NCBI GenBank assembly: GCA_030849805.1
Contig: JASANZ010001823.1
Location: 1 to 17,554, forward strand
Source: Sergeia podlipaevii
Taxonomy: Eukaryota > Euglenozoa > Kinetoplastea > Trypanosomatida > Trypanosomatidae
Reading direction: 5' to 3'
DNA: 17,554 nt
Made by a program: the position numbers and the translations under genes. Within the stretch, counting starts at the first letter, position 1. Every line of letters starts with the position of its first letter. Below the pieces are notes generated by a model. The model was not told where the DNA came from. It saw only the letters and a program-made list of their open reading frames with translations, and made no database searches. Shown here one piece after another: positions 10,001 through 15,766 of this stretch.

Positions 10001-11679
10001 GGGCGCAGGAGCCCTATCAACGTCTTCTCGGTGCTGGTGGCGGCCTTCCCTTTCTCCCAGTTGCGGCTCGCCAGGATAGCAACCGCGGCTCTGATGAAGA
10101 TGCCGCGAGTCTCCGCAGTACGGATCAGCTCAAAGTTCCTGCGGTCGCCCGCACGGTCGGCGTCATGGCTCCTGTACCGCCATTGGGTCCTCCTCCGCCG
10201 CTCATGGGGGACGGGCGTGGTGACAACGCTAGCGATGCTGAAGTGTCCATGACCAAAAATGATGAGGCGACTGCAGCCCTACTGGCTGCGGCAGAGGCCA
10301 GCACACGAGATCTGCAGGATCGACAGGTTGCTGCTGGGCTTAGGAATGGGCTGCCCCACTCCGACTTGCGTATCTTTGCTTCTGTCTGGTTCCGTATTCT
10401 CCCTGAGCTCCATCCCTTTCTTCTCTTCGTCATGCCGCGCTACGTGAGTACGCACATGGAGCGCGTGCTGGCTGAACCCGATATTTCCCTTCTCAGTCGC
10501 TTCTTCCTTCTTCTGCATCGACTGGCCTTCCGCTGTATGAGCGAGGACTGGATGACAACGGACGCGCTGGCGGAGATTGTGAAGGAATGGTTGATAGAGC
10601 ATAACTACTACAAAGAAGAGGAGGAGGAGGAGGGCGAAGTGGTTGACACTCATCAGGTGCGTCAGTTGTGCCTCAGCGCGGCCTCCGCCATTGTCGCCGC
10701 GTTGGCGCAGAGCCGTGCAGAGGATCCAGGCGGTGCGTACTTCCAGGAGCGCATTGTGAGAGACGCGTGGATAAGGTCGCTGGCCTATGTGATCGACGCC
10801 ATCGCCAACTGCTTCTCGCCTCCGGAGGACCCTAATGAATCGGTCAGCTACGTTTCTAAGAATTCTCGCGTGAGGCAACTGAGCTCACACAGTCTTCTGG
10901 AGCGTGTCATGGTCAGTGGAAACTCAGCCCCTCACGACGGCGCGACGGGTGCCGCGCGCAATGATGAGGCGGAAGGAGGATCACATCTCAGGGAGGACCC
11001 TTCTGGTCAGGACGCCTCCTCACCCAATGGGACGATAGATACCTACCGCACCACACCTATCGGCGCCAAGGAAGGCACTGGCAGCGACGATGAGGATGGC
11101 GAGGAGGAAGATGAAAAGGACGACTATGAGACGCGCAGTGTCACCACTTTGAGGGAAGGCGATATCCCCATTCGGAAGGGCTCTCGGGGTAAAGGCCGAA
11201 ATACGATCAAAAGGAGAAACTCCAGTCCCTTCAGTCCTCTCTCGACGGTGGCAGATGGTGAGTTCAGCGGGACAGCAAAGGGAATAGGCAGCTCCCAGCA
11301 GGAACACAGCATGACCAACCCATCTGGCAGCAAGTCCGCCCTTGGCAGTTTCGCACAGGGTCTCGATGAGAACTCCCCTTTTCAATCCGAAAAAAATCAG
11401 TTTGGCAACAATGCGGCACAAGGTCGAGAGGCCGGCATCATTACGATGGAGGAGGTCGTGGCAGCGCACACACCAGACCGTACGTGGACTGTCATCAATA
11501 ATGTGGTATACGACATCACCAAGTTTTCCCGTGAGCACCCTGGTGGCCTGGACACGATTCTCTCTTACTGTGCTGGTCAGGATGGCACGGAGAAGTTCTT
11601 TGAGGTGCATGGCGGCGACCAGATGGCGCTGCACAGGCTAGCGTACATGCGCATTGGAGTGCTTGGCGAGTGGAGTTGA
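1081..11679 (+). CDS. Giant helix-rich protein with N-terminal Dpy-30/RIIa-like docking motif and C-terminal cytochrome b5 domain
   Basis: 3532 residues in one uninterrupted frame. The start is the first in-frame ATG, since a TAG lies in frame at 1072-1074. Residues 15-55 resemble Dpy-30/RII-alpha dimerisation-docking helices, with ERPEDPEFFL at 40-49 close to the Dpy-30 pattern. Residues about 161-227 form a charged Glu/Lys/Arg/Ala coiled coil. The body (about 230-3290) is mostly amphipathic helix and resembles HEAT/armadillo-type solenoids, but I recognise no named family in it. Low-complexity loops interrupt it: Ser-rich near 608-627 and 1493-1520, Ala/Gly at 2049-2070, Ala at 2124-2142, Gln at 2289-2298, Glu near 3178-3190. 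A disordered acidic then basic linker (about 3334-3382) leads to a complete b5 fold at about 3454-3532, with haem-ligand histidines 3486 (HPGG) and 3510. No signal peptide or clear membrane segment is seen, so it is probably cytosolic or axonemal. A flagellar scaffold role is inference; a general scaffold is the alternative. Confidence 0.93.
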   Translation: MSAETGSVSLSQEEENILSYFEEYGVWSNLNDIINLIMRERPEDPEFFLLAQLRAWDATEQMIGKPYAPGDGYHLESVNSRAPSPLSNDNSVQESEKRNFSKPEGTAAAAATTTPHKADLDADRRLSIGSGMGDESYTDILSKDKDDLAVVNAFEPQATDSLFNPQTQIVERLMEQQRRVEEDAKRKELNEAQAVIEAEEKLKREALAARATARQELKKISESAVYESASAVLGTLTTLTSQPHFALLQHIISLGLATDKTHLPADAQQFYAAQERSLATTPITHLFRIMYEGPLHPGIDILALGRPSIVGAAARIHPLQVANVCFHAAYRVVCGAGSGELSSNSLMTLFSGGIARHTLASAAAGGEDSDAKLSPTAIPVAGRMQSLMQFRLMVRLCHTWLTTMCYPAPKWNRLLASALYRLVGYEGFYITPCMIRALSAALLEEVKGDLQQALGDAEDEVAYCSAAFKVSLVSLVADSVSLLEGLATPASKSSSAGSDKADVQLADVLAQCASIPAGTTSTAVVLDALAGITEAQVREELLLQRGDLLGYSTLSTLLPVVGSLRSAPCAELADHFALHGFTNRDDLASLLAVMLRCTRNIPRTRFVVSRSSSRQLSHSSSGETSQNGSPIVLEGSQRNFGDSEKTRKAEHDSTTLQCLRQVGATDLNDASLAELKYRATLVTAFVEVISEFQAVALERVLHDRVIREEDLYCPTLPGVMNKAMQPATPQSPSLLDVLMHRFSHCTREDVQKIVDTLVAIMEGTIDLPFAFFCLSSCALFITHYAQLCQEVCAFIQATEPRSTVLIFARWCTALTDYVLRRMPVALTANTRDPFDQQVAQMILTSSATNPDTGLFTDAIRNPITRTNLQNTESFLHFHCWNYTRIGNSSNDPNVWRREVLSKVEVLGQQGVTSAECAKLCSISLVHAKEVESSIRSGPHGTGGHVSSGVSGRGDLQVLGGSNCSNVLLASAACASIMAVMLEQLRSTECPSFVLSETQSRWQRIGEAKRIEIIDSALATYSTLSSANSLDSRDTLSQRMAEYFSGCISLRDMSEFVVALLACGVLPCHIHVFISKVQSRIDYEQHNNAPPYFLFLMRRTIIFMLTDLDRKVVAYAKQHVPIMDAWEEFLRDPGCVFDCVKAVLKLVPPESVQGHDVNELRERLRVKPNKYVRPFSMRVPDEERMEFAVWLALHRELPKGFLENVTLTYIGLFLFASDTYVPNDTSEHDILLLIQSIDCTYRKLLGHMEPRMADLERARNLLVAHTGITWSPPAWTYTFNGQGACSEKEEEVMEEPVPGAGVLLTYPLFSPKRENLADIAAWRRSTIFVNTMQVFSAECQVCEGWFANIVVEYLRDLLVVLTVAKAPTAIMSFRELFARLLIRGATAASLRLVLRRFSMALHRLRIPFDEAFPQLLEVVLSVHLEAELDDELVMADMHNTVSAMLPSAIGGAEAGRVFMQFCYARGVRLHISAMHLHRRHFLHLLANGNQVQPSSSASNVYGSSSNPHNTTASAYSSGGFSHGNERGPLSGGKLSSNTRGPWQNFVQGGGGNGNTDELSREMVEEYIYSNILYLLFRLSSAHTSAKDVKSSIAANSIVLHKDLQAIFALQALFIMSAGSSSLGMDLIGYYGEFMLVKVQENQQRMKMRQGNNTSTVTPALSVSKVTADVVFAWSRVMEGVVKTVYPIITDFYVPHRALSEEPLRALPQDFRSLDLVACFKQLNEVEAALLPRTMTTRGAAREENSSETTANTSSSHSLSYCHNNSSSGYVVMKRSMPKNGCVYDCGTIVEYYTRLCEVLYKYIVQDEKRRSTSATCKLLSTILEGTSTDLMVACMLLLNGVQEIEEIDSLWVRRGNNNSNVSGHSRQRQSSESQSGAKPFLLLNPSNISSPMWSMKSPTIGDTTTSKTQSVHSSQTGSTRKRFASSYTHLFISLTHKLIAGYDERVRGCFERVIQHHASTADTLLKVAASVTNTMAFENRLPFTAEVVLSPQLKILTATLLRSLSMCIQTTHLAEVPKSAGEKIAAVHQAPPTSLAWLQNTGTGALFGDMAGETGAAAAGGGGGGVSSGGASTGLRRLHAAQRTIRSARTVFFDSYAPIFFSPEVWEMIHCVVIVPRDLVALSRLLAPAAAAAAATVAPALGSEASTELSSVAIPNSAPASVRQLDGESSSMKRPLQSRSFVTSAISNSSRQQQPQKVSNAYIEIVELDQLWRNYLRLLATLLRTHMSITSELHVTDFQKAALYHAVQRLSPMMYLDHLKVCPSGAPYIHPWQFPLVLKATGLSDVPGLDVKQQQQQDLSMSVSQIIVLDALHHNCSAFARSLIHAIKVHGGPHGMETAQTFARIMYRRLLWQRTTVLSQTMCITAEEADALTNAWSAAFPEKFFSRNERDGSEQRADDQKQEQPQVSLETLLDYIGPSSPQEHDAIVCALGLLDHIIRTQLRALFVWYSTPSVLCAVLVQLPYKGRQVLHQVLTTRWAPIAQTICVMFTNSGALEAHLHLLLRVLRATRVSLDLAARLYDRRTFSTHMRALPYDKIAKFLMDPQLLHNLAAMEHPVAIQRSLEELLKTTLETVHALSKVTSNPSLSEDVSIREALFTMMCWVDSHDQTVANIDGGGNPISFQAGVFMLNGLLSADLEEVEMVMDEDLYGGIGNSSADDQLRVFFCYALLLSQNYREMFPAGAAIPHLASLPHRDVTSAPVRVPLLYTDSVDTSPRGNAGVQFFSSRGLIDSCVAAVTERVLRAVKKGMSGGRRGTKIGSRSTGVAHYGHGGGAGASERGVSPAMSGCSHGAPVTRESALRQLLEVLFEYIVAALGTGSDDLTTVFLAFHARVWDSIRVIQQQQRMEDGITISYLEVCRLVFVFAQELQNRSKKQFPEESTAVTDRILPSLCRSLYGECWAVEERVAATSMAHKSVLGNSTGGRMQNNMLSGSLLDSSGRGTRFSSQLRREKDASQVSERGAPLFLTNSSPTSQRAQEPYQRLLGAGGGLPFLPVAARQDSNRGSDEDAASLRSTDQLKVPAVARTVGVMAPVPPLGPPPPLMGDGRGDNASDAEVSMTKNDEATAALLAAAEASTRDLQDRQVAAGLRNGLPHSDLRIFASVWFRILPELHPFLLFVMPRYVSTHMERVLAEPDISLLSRFFLLLHRLAFRCMSEDWMTTDALAEIVKEWLIEHNYYKEEEEEEGEVVDTHQVRQLCLSAASAIVAALAQSRAEDPGGAYFQERIVRDAWIRSLAYVIDAIANCFSPPEDPNESVSYVSKNSRVRQLSSHSLLERVMVSGNSAPHDGATGAARNDEAEGGSHLREDPSGQDASSPNGTIDTYRTTPIGAKEGTGSDDEDGEEEDEKDDYETRSVTTLREGDIPIRKGSRGKGRNTIKRRNSSPFSPLSTVADGEFSGTAKGIGSSQQEHSMTNPSGSKSALGSFAQGLDENSPFQSEKNQFGNNAAQGREAGIITMEEVVAAHTPDRTWTVINNVVYDITKFSREHPGGLDTILSYCAGQDGTEKFFEVHGGDQMALHRLAYMRIGVLGEWS
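1114..1248 (+). other. Dpy-30/RII-alpha-like dimerisation-docking motif (domain of the giant protein)
   Basis: Residues about 12-56 form two predicted amphipathic helices, split near residues 25-30, with the motif ERPEDPEFFL at 40-49. In Dpy-30 and many axonemal proteins the same place carries an ERPxxPxxFL pattern. In those families the motif forms an X-type four-helix dimer that binds amphipathic helices of anchoring proteins. The match is judged by eye and has not been profile-tested. Confidence 0.6.
11440..11676 (+). other. Cytochrome b5-like haem-binding domain (domain of the giant protein)
   Basis: This segment encodes residues about 3454-3531. It shows the b5 order: a TMEEVVAAH-type first helix, a TWTVINNVVYDITKF strand pair, HPGG with the first axial histidine at 3486, then a second histidine at 3510. 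The 24-residue spacing equals that between the two ligands in classical b5. Both ligands are present, so haem binding is plausible. No C-terminal membrane anchor follows; the protein ends straight after the fold, unlike tail-anchored microsomal b5. It has no desaturase or reductase partner domain, so an electron-transfer partner is unknown. Confidence 0.88.
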
Positions 11680-12640
11680 GATGGTAAGAAGCGCTCCAAA
11701 AATAATTGTAATAATGAAAATGTAAAAAAAAAAGAGTATGGGAATGATAAATTGCAAGAGATGGCAGGAGAGGAGGGATGAAGAGGCACTCTTATGTAAA
11801 ATTGCTTTGTTTGTATTTCCTTATTTTTCTTCGTTCACCATTTCTATATTGCACACGGAGCTGCTGCTTTACAACGGTTGTTTATCTATCTTTTTCATCT
11901 ACTTTTCCCCCTTTATAAGTGGCACGTGCCCAAATACTTGATGTAGTGTTGTATACATCTCTCTATCTCTTTACTGGGTTTTTTTTTATGTATTTCATTC
12001 ATTTTTGTGCTTCCTGGTTTATCCTGCAGCTTTGCGTGAGCTCTTTCTCTCTCAATGTTTTTTTAATACGCGCGGTGCACAGTGCATTTTGTGATTCTTG
12101 CTTCATCTCTCTTCCTCTCTTCCTTTTGCAGTTGCATTTATATATATGTATTCTATGTACTTTATCCGCGCTTCGTTTTTTTTGTTTTGTTTTTGTTTTT
12201 CATTTTTATTCTTGCTTTATTGTTATGGTCATTTAGCTTTTTATGAAGTCCCTTTGTAGTTTCCCTTGGTTACCCTTTTAAACAAAAATATATCTTGTTC
12301 TTAAATTGTTTGTTTGTTTTCTTCACTTTTATCATTATCTATTCAATTAAGTCCAACGACATTTTTAAAAAAATGTATTTTGTGCTTTAAGCAACCTGCT
12401 TATCTCTCTATGAGAAAAAAGGATATGACCAGGGATATTATTGCGGATGACTTCACAGCAATGTCTAGCCCCATAAGAAATAAAGCATCTCCGTTTGCTT
12501 TGCTGATACATGTACGTGTGCGGGTGTGCGCGGGTTTCTGCTCAACTCTGTCCGCCTCCTTTTATTTGATCTGATGTGATGTTGCCCTACTTTTTTTTCT
12601 TTATATCTTTCCCTCGCTTTTTTTTTTTTACATTCACAAG
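11680..12640 (+). other. 3' UTR/spacer after the giant gene
   Basis: The region is T-rich with many pyrimidine tracts and several ATGs, and I recognise no gene in it. A patch at about 12400-12560 is more balanced in composition and contains a 54-codon frame from the ATG at 12410, but the translation has no recognisable feature. A weaker acceptor-like tract lies at 12303-12351. A self-complementary T5A7 stretch lies at 12362-12373. The polyadenylation site of the giant gene should fall in this region, upstream of the kinase acceptor, because the two processes are coupled in these organisms. Confidence 0.5.
12588..12640 (+). promoter_or_regulatory. Predicted trans-splice acceptor of the kinase gene (first candidate)
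   Basis: Two long T/C tracts (about 12588-12629) are followed by AG at 12639-12640. The last upstream ATGs lie near 12573-12580, so a leader starting at 12641 would be 423 nt long and free of ATG up to the start codon at 13064. This agreement makes it the preferred site. Confidence 0.5.
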
Positions 12641-12673
12641 CAGCACGCCACACAACCCCATAATTGCAAACAC

Positions 12674-12728
12674 ATATATATATATATATATATATACCTT
12701 TTAGAGGGACAACTTGGTTATATATATA
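12674..12728. repeat. (AT)n microsatellite and second (TA)5 tract
   Basis: An uninterrupted alternating A/T run covers 12674-12696 (23 nt), and a second one of 10 nt covers 12719-12728. Such tracts are self-complementary, prone to slippage and common in trypanosomatid spacers. They lie inside the predicted kinase leader if the 12640 acceptor is used, or outside it if the 12826 acceptor is used. Confidence 0.9.
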
Positions 12729-12810
12729 CTATTTCTCTTTTTAGGTTAGGTTCAAGGAACTACTTCACTTTCACTATTGAATAGCTTTTATTTTACTTTT
12801 TTGGGGTTAT

Positions 12811-12826
12811 CTATTTTTTTTTTAAG
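12811..12826 (+). promoter_or_regulatory. Predicted trans-splice acceptor of the kinase gene (second candidate)
   Basis: A T-rich tract at 12811-12823 is followed directly by AG at 12825-12826. It would give a 237-nt leader without ATG. A lesser AG after a pyrimidine stretch lies at 12743-12744. Confidence 0.4.
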
Positions 12827-12979
12827 TATCATATAGCTATTTATCTATTATACTCCACGATACGATAGTGCCAACACACGTGGACGTGCGCACAGACACA
12901 CAGACATAACAGTAATAACTTACGCAAAGTAAGGCGACACCCTCAGAGGAATAAGAAGAATAAAAAGAAGAAAGCACTT

Positions 12980-13022
12980 GAGAGAAGGAGAGAGAGAGAG
13001 AGAGAGAAAGAAAAGAGAAAGG
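12980..13022 (+). repeat. 43-nt purine run with GA microsatellite in the kinase leader
   Basis: Every base from 12980 to 13022 is A or G, with a nearly pure GA repeat core at about 12989-13006. It ends about 40 nt before the kinase start codon. In RNA it would be an unstructured purine-rich segment able to bind proteins or to pair with the many U/C-rich tracts. No specific function is known to me. Confidence 0.85.
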
Positions 13023-13063
13023 TGTTCCATTTTTTTAAAAAAAAAAAAGCAAAAGTAAAAGCC

Positions 13064-15502
13064 ATGTTTCCCAGTTCACAAAAGTCGCCGCACAAGCGCA
13101 ACCGTGACTCTCAAAGCAGTGACTGGGTCACTATGCCAGCTATGTTGCGTGCTATAGGCAATCAGAAAGCCAACGAGAGAGACAAATATGAAGGAGAGGA
13201 GGAAGGGAACGATTCCAGCAGCATCGTATGGACTGCGCCTACCAAAGCGGTTCTTACACTGCGTAAGACACCAAGGGAGGCAGCAGCAGTTCGTTTTGCA
13301 GAAGAGGAAGAAGAAGAACACTACGATGAGGAGGGTAGTGAGGACGAGGGCGACACCGTAGACGAGGATGGCCGAGAGAAAAGCCCTGAGGGAACGTGGG
13401 GTGAAGGTGGAAGCAACAGTTGCGCGACATCAACGAGCGGCAACAGCAACAGGAGCAGCAGCGATGATGATGACACGGACGAGAACAATCCGCGTGGCGT
13501 GAAGGAAGATAAAGTGCGGCACTATCCACAATTCACCTCGGACTACGCGCGCAAGTGTGCCAACGATCTCATCCCTTTTCTACGTGAGGAGGTGGTGCCG
13601 CCGGAGCCCTCCGCACATCATGAAGGCGCTCTCTTTTATTCCATCAACTCCTCCTCGCCTCCTGTATCTCCAGCGACAGCTCCAAATAGAACTGCGTATA
13701 TCAATCACGCGGAAGATGGCTCTTCTTCTTCTTCTTTGAACAAGGCAGATCACAATGACGGTAACGCAGCAGCTGCCACTCATGACGTAGCGCCACCTCT
13801 TCCTCCTCCTCACACACGTCTGGTACTCTACGGGGAGTATGTGTATCTCCGAACACTCGGCAAGGGCACCTTTTCCAAAGTGGTGCTAGCGACCAGACGC
13901 AAAGACGCCGGTGCAATGTCTCTGGCAAGCCACACCAGCGTGAACTCCTCTGATGCTCCACTGGTGGCCATGAAGGTGTTCAGAGATGAAAACGCCTACC
14001 GTGAGGCGTGCTGGGACGAAGTCTGCATCCTTCGCACCCTCTGCAAGCCGCCAGAGGAGAACGTGGTGAGTGGCGGCATCGCACCTTTTGTTGCTGCCGC
14101 GACGACGGACGGCATGGGGGGCGTGCATGCGGGGTTTGCAAACCACTACAGTAACATGGGTAGGTTCCTTGCTCCCTTGGAATACCTTCCACACCCACAG
14201 CATGCCGCCATGGTGCTGCCTGTGATGGGACCCTCGCTGCTTCAAGTGATGCGTGGCATCAAGCGCGCAAGCCGGGAAATGACACATGCCCAGCCCAAAC
14301 GGGTGATGGACGTAAAGAGAAACGGGCTAGACAGTGAGGGCACACAGGTGTGGGTGCGTGGTCTGCCACTGCATGTTCTCAAGGCAGTTCTTCACCAAAT
14401 CCTCACTTTTCTTGTCTACACGCACAGTCGCGGTGTCGTGCACACTGACCTCAAGCCAGAGAACGTGCTCTTTGAAGGCACCGCTACAGTGCCAACACAA
14501 GTACCAATTGTTACACGCACGGTGAGGATGAGCCTCGCAGCACGCCGTGGGGGAGCGAACGCATCGAAGGGACACGTGGATCCGTCGTCCACCTGCGGCG
14601 ATTTAGTGGATTCTATGAAAAAACTTCATGATTCTTATGAGCTCTCTTCGGCGGAGCAAACACTCAGGGCAGCAGAAGCGAAGGACGGCGTAAGTGGGTC
14701 CAGCAAGGGGGTCAACGAGAAGAGTCATAGAGGCGGAGAGGACGAGGATAAAGGGGTTGTTACGCTTGCCCATTGGGTGACTGCGCCTCTGCCGGTACTG
14801 AACGGCATTCGTGTGGTGGATCTTGGCGCAGCTCAGTTTGTGAGTAGCTTCAAGCACGTTTGCTACCGTGACGGTGTGACTCCGGTATGCTACGACCCAA
14901 TTCAAACTACTCATTACAGGGCCCCTGAGGTTCTACTAGACCTGGGCTGGAGCGCTTTGGCGGACATCTTCTCGCTAGGCTGCATGATCCCTGAATTGGT
15001 TACAGGGGAGTGCATGTTTATGCCAAATGACACCCTGGAGCATCTGGCGCTCATGCAGCACATCATTGGGCCTTTCCGAGAGCCTGAGAAGGCGACTGAC
15101 GCGGTGCGCAAGATGTTCGTGTGCAACAAGCGCACGTATGAACACTTCTTCCATTTTGAGACCGGTGAACTCAAGTGGCCTGCCACTCAGGCAATAGTTC
15201 AGGCTCAGAAAGCGGCGGCGAAACCAGCAGGGAACAGCAGCGGTAGCCGCGCTGCTAAGAGGGGTGAGGACGACAATGACGACGACGACGATGGCACGTC
15301 TAGTGAACGGAGTGAACTCGAGGTGTTCTCTGAGACCTCGTGGAAGGACATCAAGTTTGTTCTTGAGAAACCGACTCTGACGCATCTGATAGGTCACATT
15401 CCGCATCTAGAGGATCTAACGCGCCGCATGCTGGAGTACGATCCACTTTGCCGCATTACAGCTGCAGAGGCACTGCAGCACCCGTTCTTCAGTATGATGT
15501 AA
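13064..15502 (+). CDS. Divergent CLK/LAMMER-family (CMGC) protein kinase
   Basis: 812 residues from the first ATG at 13064. The frame stays open further upstream, to a GTG at 13022, but no ATG occurs there. Residues 1-250 are disordered, acidic at 80-105 and Ser/Asp-rich at 122-142. The kinase domain starts near 258. Key residues present: glycine loop GKGTFSKV 266-273, lysine 304 (VAMKVF), helix-C glutamate 319, HTDLKPENVLF with catalytic Asp 462, metal-binding DLG 586-588 (instead of DFG), APE 620-622, Asp 634 of DIFSLG, and the LAMMER-like EHLALMQHIIGPF at 659-671. The K304-E319 spacing, HTDLKPEN and HYRAPEVLLDLGWS match CLKs closely. Insertions lie at about 328-366, 400-433, 475-575 and 708-754 (acidic). 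Metazoan CLKs phosphorylate SR splicing factors; trypanosomatid CLKs include kinetochore kinases KKT10/KKT19. The insertions make this probably another member. SRPK is the main alternative, since SRPKs also have DLG. It appears catalytically competent. Confidence 0.93.
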   Translation: MFPSSQKSPHKRNRDSQSSDWVTMPAMLRAIGNQKANERDKYEGEEEGNDSSSIVWTAPTKAVLTLRKTPREAAAVRFAEEEEEEHYDEEGSEDEGDTVDEDGREKSPEGTWGEGGSNSCATSTSGNSNRSSSDDDDTDENNPRGVKEDKVRHYPQFTSDYARKCANDLIPFLREEVVPPEPSAHHEGALFYSINSSSPPVSPATAPNRTAYINHAEDGSSSSSLNKADHNDGNAAAATHDVAPPLPPPHTRLVLYGEYVYLRTLGKGTFSKVVLATRRKDAGAMSLASHTSVNSSDAPLVAMKVFRDENAYREACWDEVCILRTLCKPPEENVVSGGIAPFVAAATTDGMGGVHAGFANHYSNMGRFLAPLEYLPHPQHAAMVLPVMGPSLLQVMRGIKRASREMTHAQPKRVMDVKRNGLDSEGTQVWVRGLPLHVLKAVLHQILTFLVYTHSRGVVHTDLKPENVLFEGTATVPTQVPIVTRTVRMSLAARRGGANASKGHVDPSSTCGDLVDSMKKLHDSYELSSAEQTLRAAEAKDGVSGSSKGVNEKSHRGGEDEDKGVVTLAHWVTAPLPVLNGIRVVDLGAAQFVSSFKHVCYRDGVTPVCYDPIQTTHYRAPEVLLDLGWSALADIFSLGCMIPELVTGECMFMPNDTLEHLALMQHIIGPFREPEKATDAVRKMFVCNKRTYEHFFHFETGELKWPATQAIVQAQKAAAKPAGNSSGSRAAKRGEDDNDDDDDGTSSERSELEVFSETSWKDIKFVLEKPTLTHLIGHIPHLEDLTRRMLEYDPLCRITAAEALQHPFFSMM

Positions 15503-15506
15503 AGTA

Positions 15507-15519
15507 CAGAGAGAGAGAG
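15507..15519 (+). repeat. GA microsatellite directly after the kinase stop codon
   Basis: A short AG repeat starts five bases after the stop codon (15500-15502) and opens a purine-rich zone to about 15570. Together with the GA run at 12980-13022 it flanks the kinase coding region on both sides. Confidence 0.8.
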
Positions 15520-15757
15520 ACTGATAGACAGATAGAAAGGAAGGCAAGGAGTGACGGAGTGAGAAGATAGGAAATCAATCTATGCTCAAGAATGTGTGCC
15601 TTTTCTTTGTGCGTTTAGCCTTTCTCTGTTATTATGATTATTATTCATTGTTTACAAATCTGCCTTGTCAGGCCAGCATAGAAGAAAACGTGTCGTGTTT
15701 GTTGTTGTTGTTGTTATGGATGGTGCTGTACAGACAGAATTTCATACATAGCAGACA

Positions 15758-15766
15758 GGGGGGGGG
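15758..15766 (+). repeat. G9 homopolymer in the kinase 3' region
   Basis: Nine consecutive G bases, followed within 20 nt by a GGGG and a GG. This is unusual in a T-rich spacer. Such runs can contribute to G-quadruplexes or cause polymerase and sequencing slippage, so the exact length should be treated with caution. Confidence 0.85.

Noticed and set aside
10279..10878. Long antisense open frame (about 199 codons) inside the giant gene; similar ones at 11020-11634 and 4797-5393
   Set aside because: These are shadows of the + strand codon pattern. They show no domain, no own acceptor tract on the - strand, and unnatural composition rich in Arg, His and Cys.
1801..10900. CNOT1/NOT1-type scaffold as an identity for the giant protein body
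   Set aside because: The helical solenoid character is similar, but I could not find the characteristic NOT1 C-terminal or MIF4G segments, and the b5 and docking domains do not belong to that family.
12741..12756. TTAGG-like bases near 12741 as telomeric repeat
   Set aside because: Only one imperfect occurrence in T-rich spacer; no tandem TTAGGG array.
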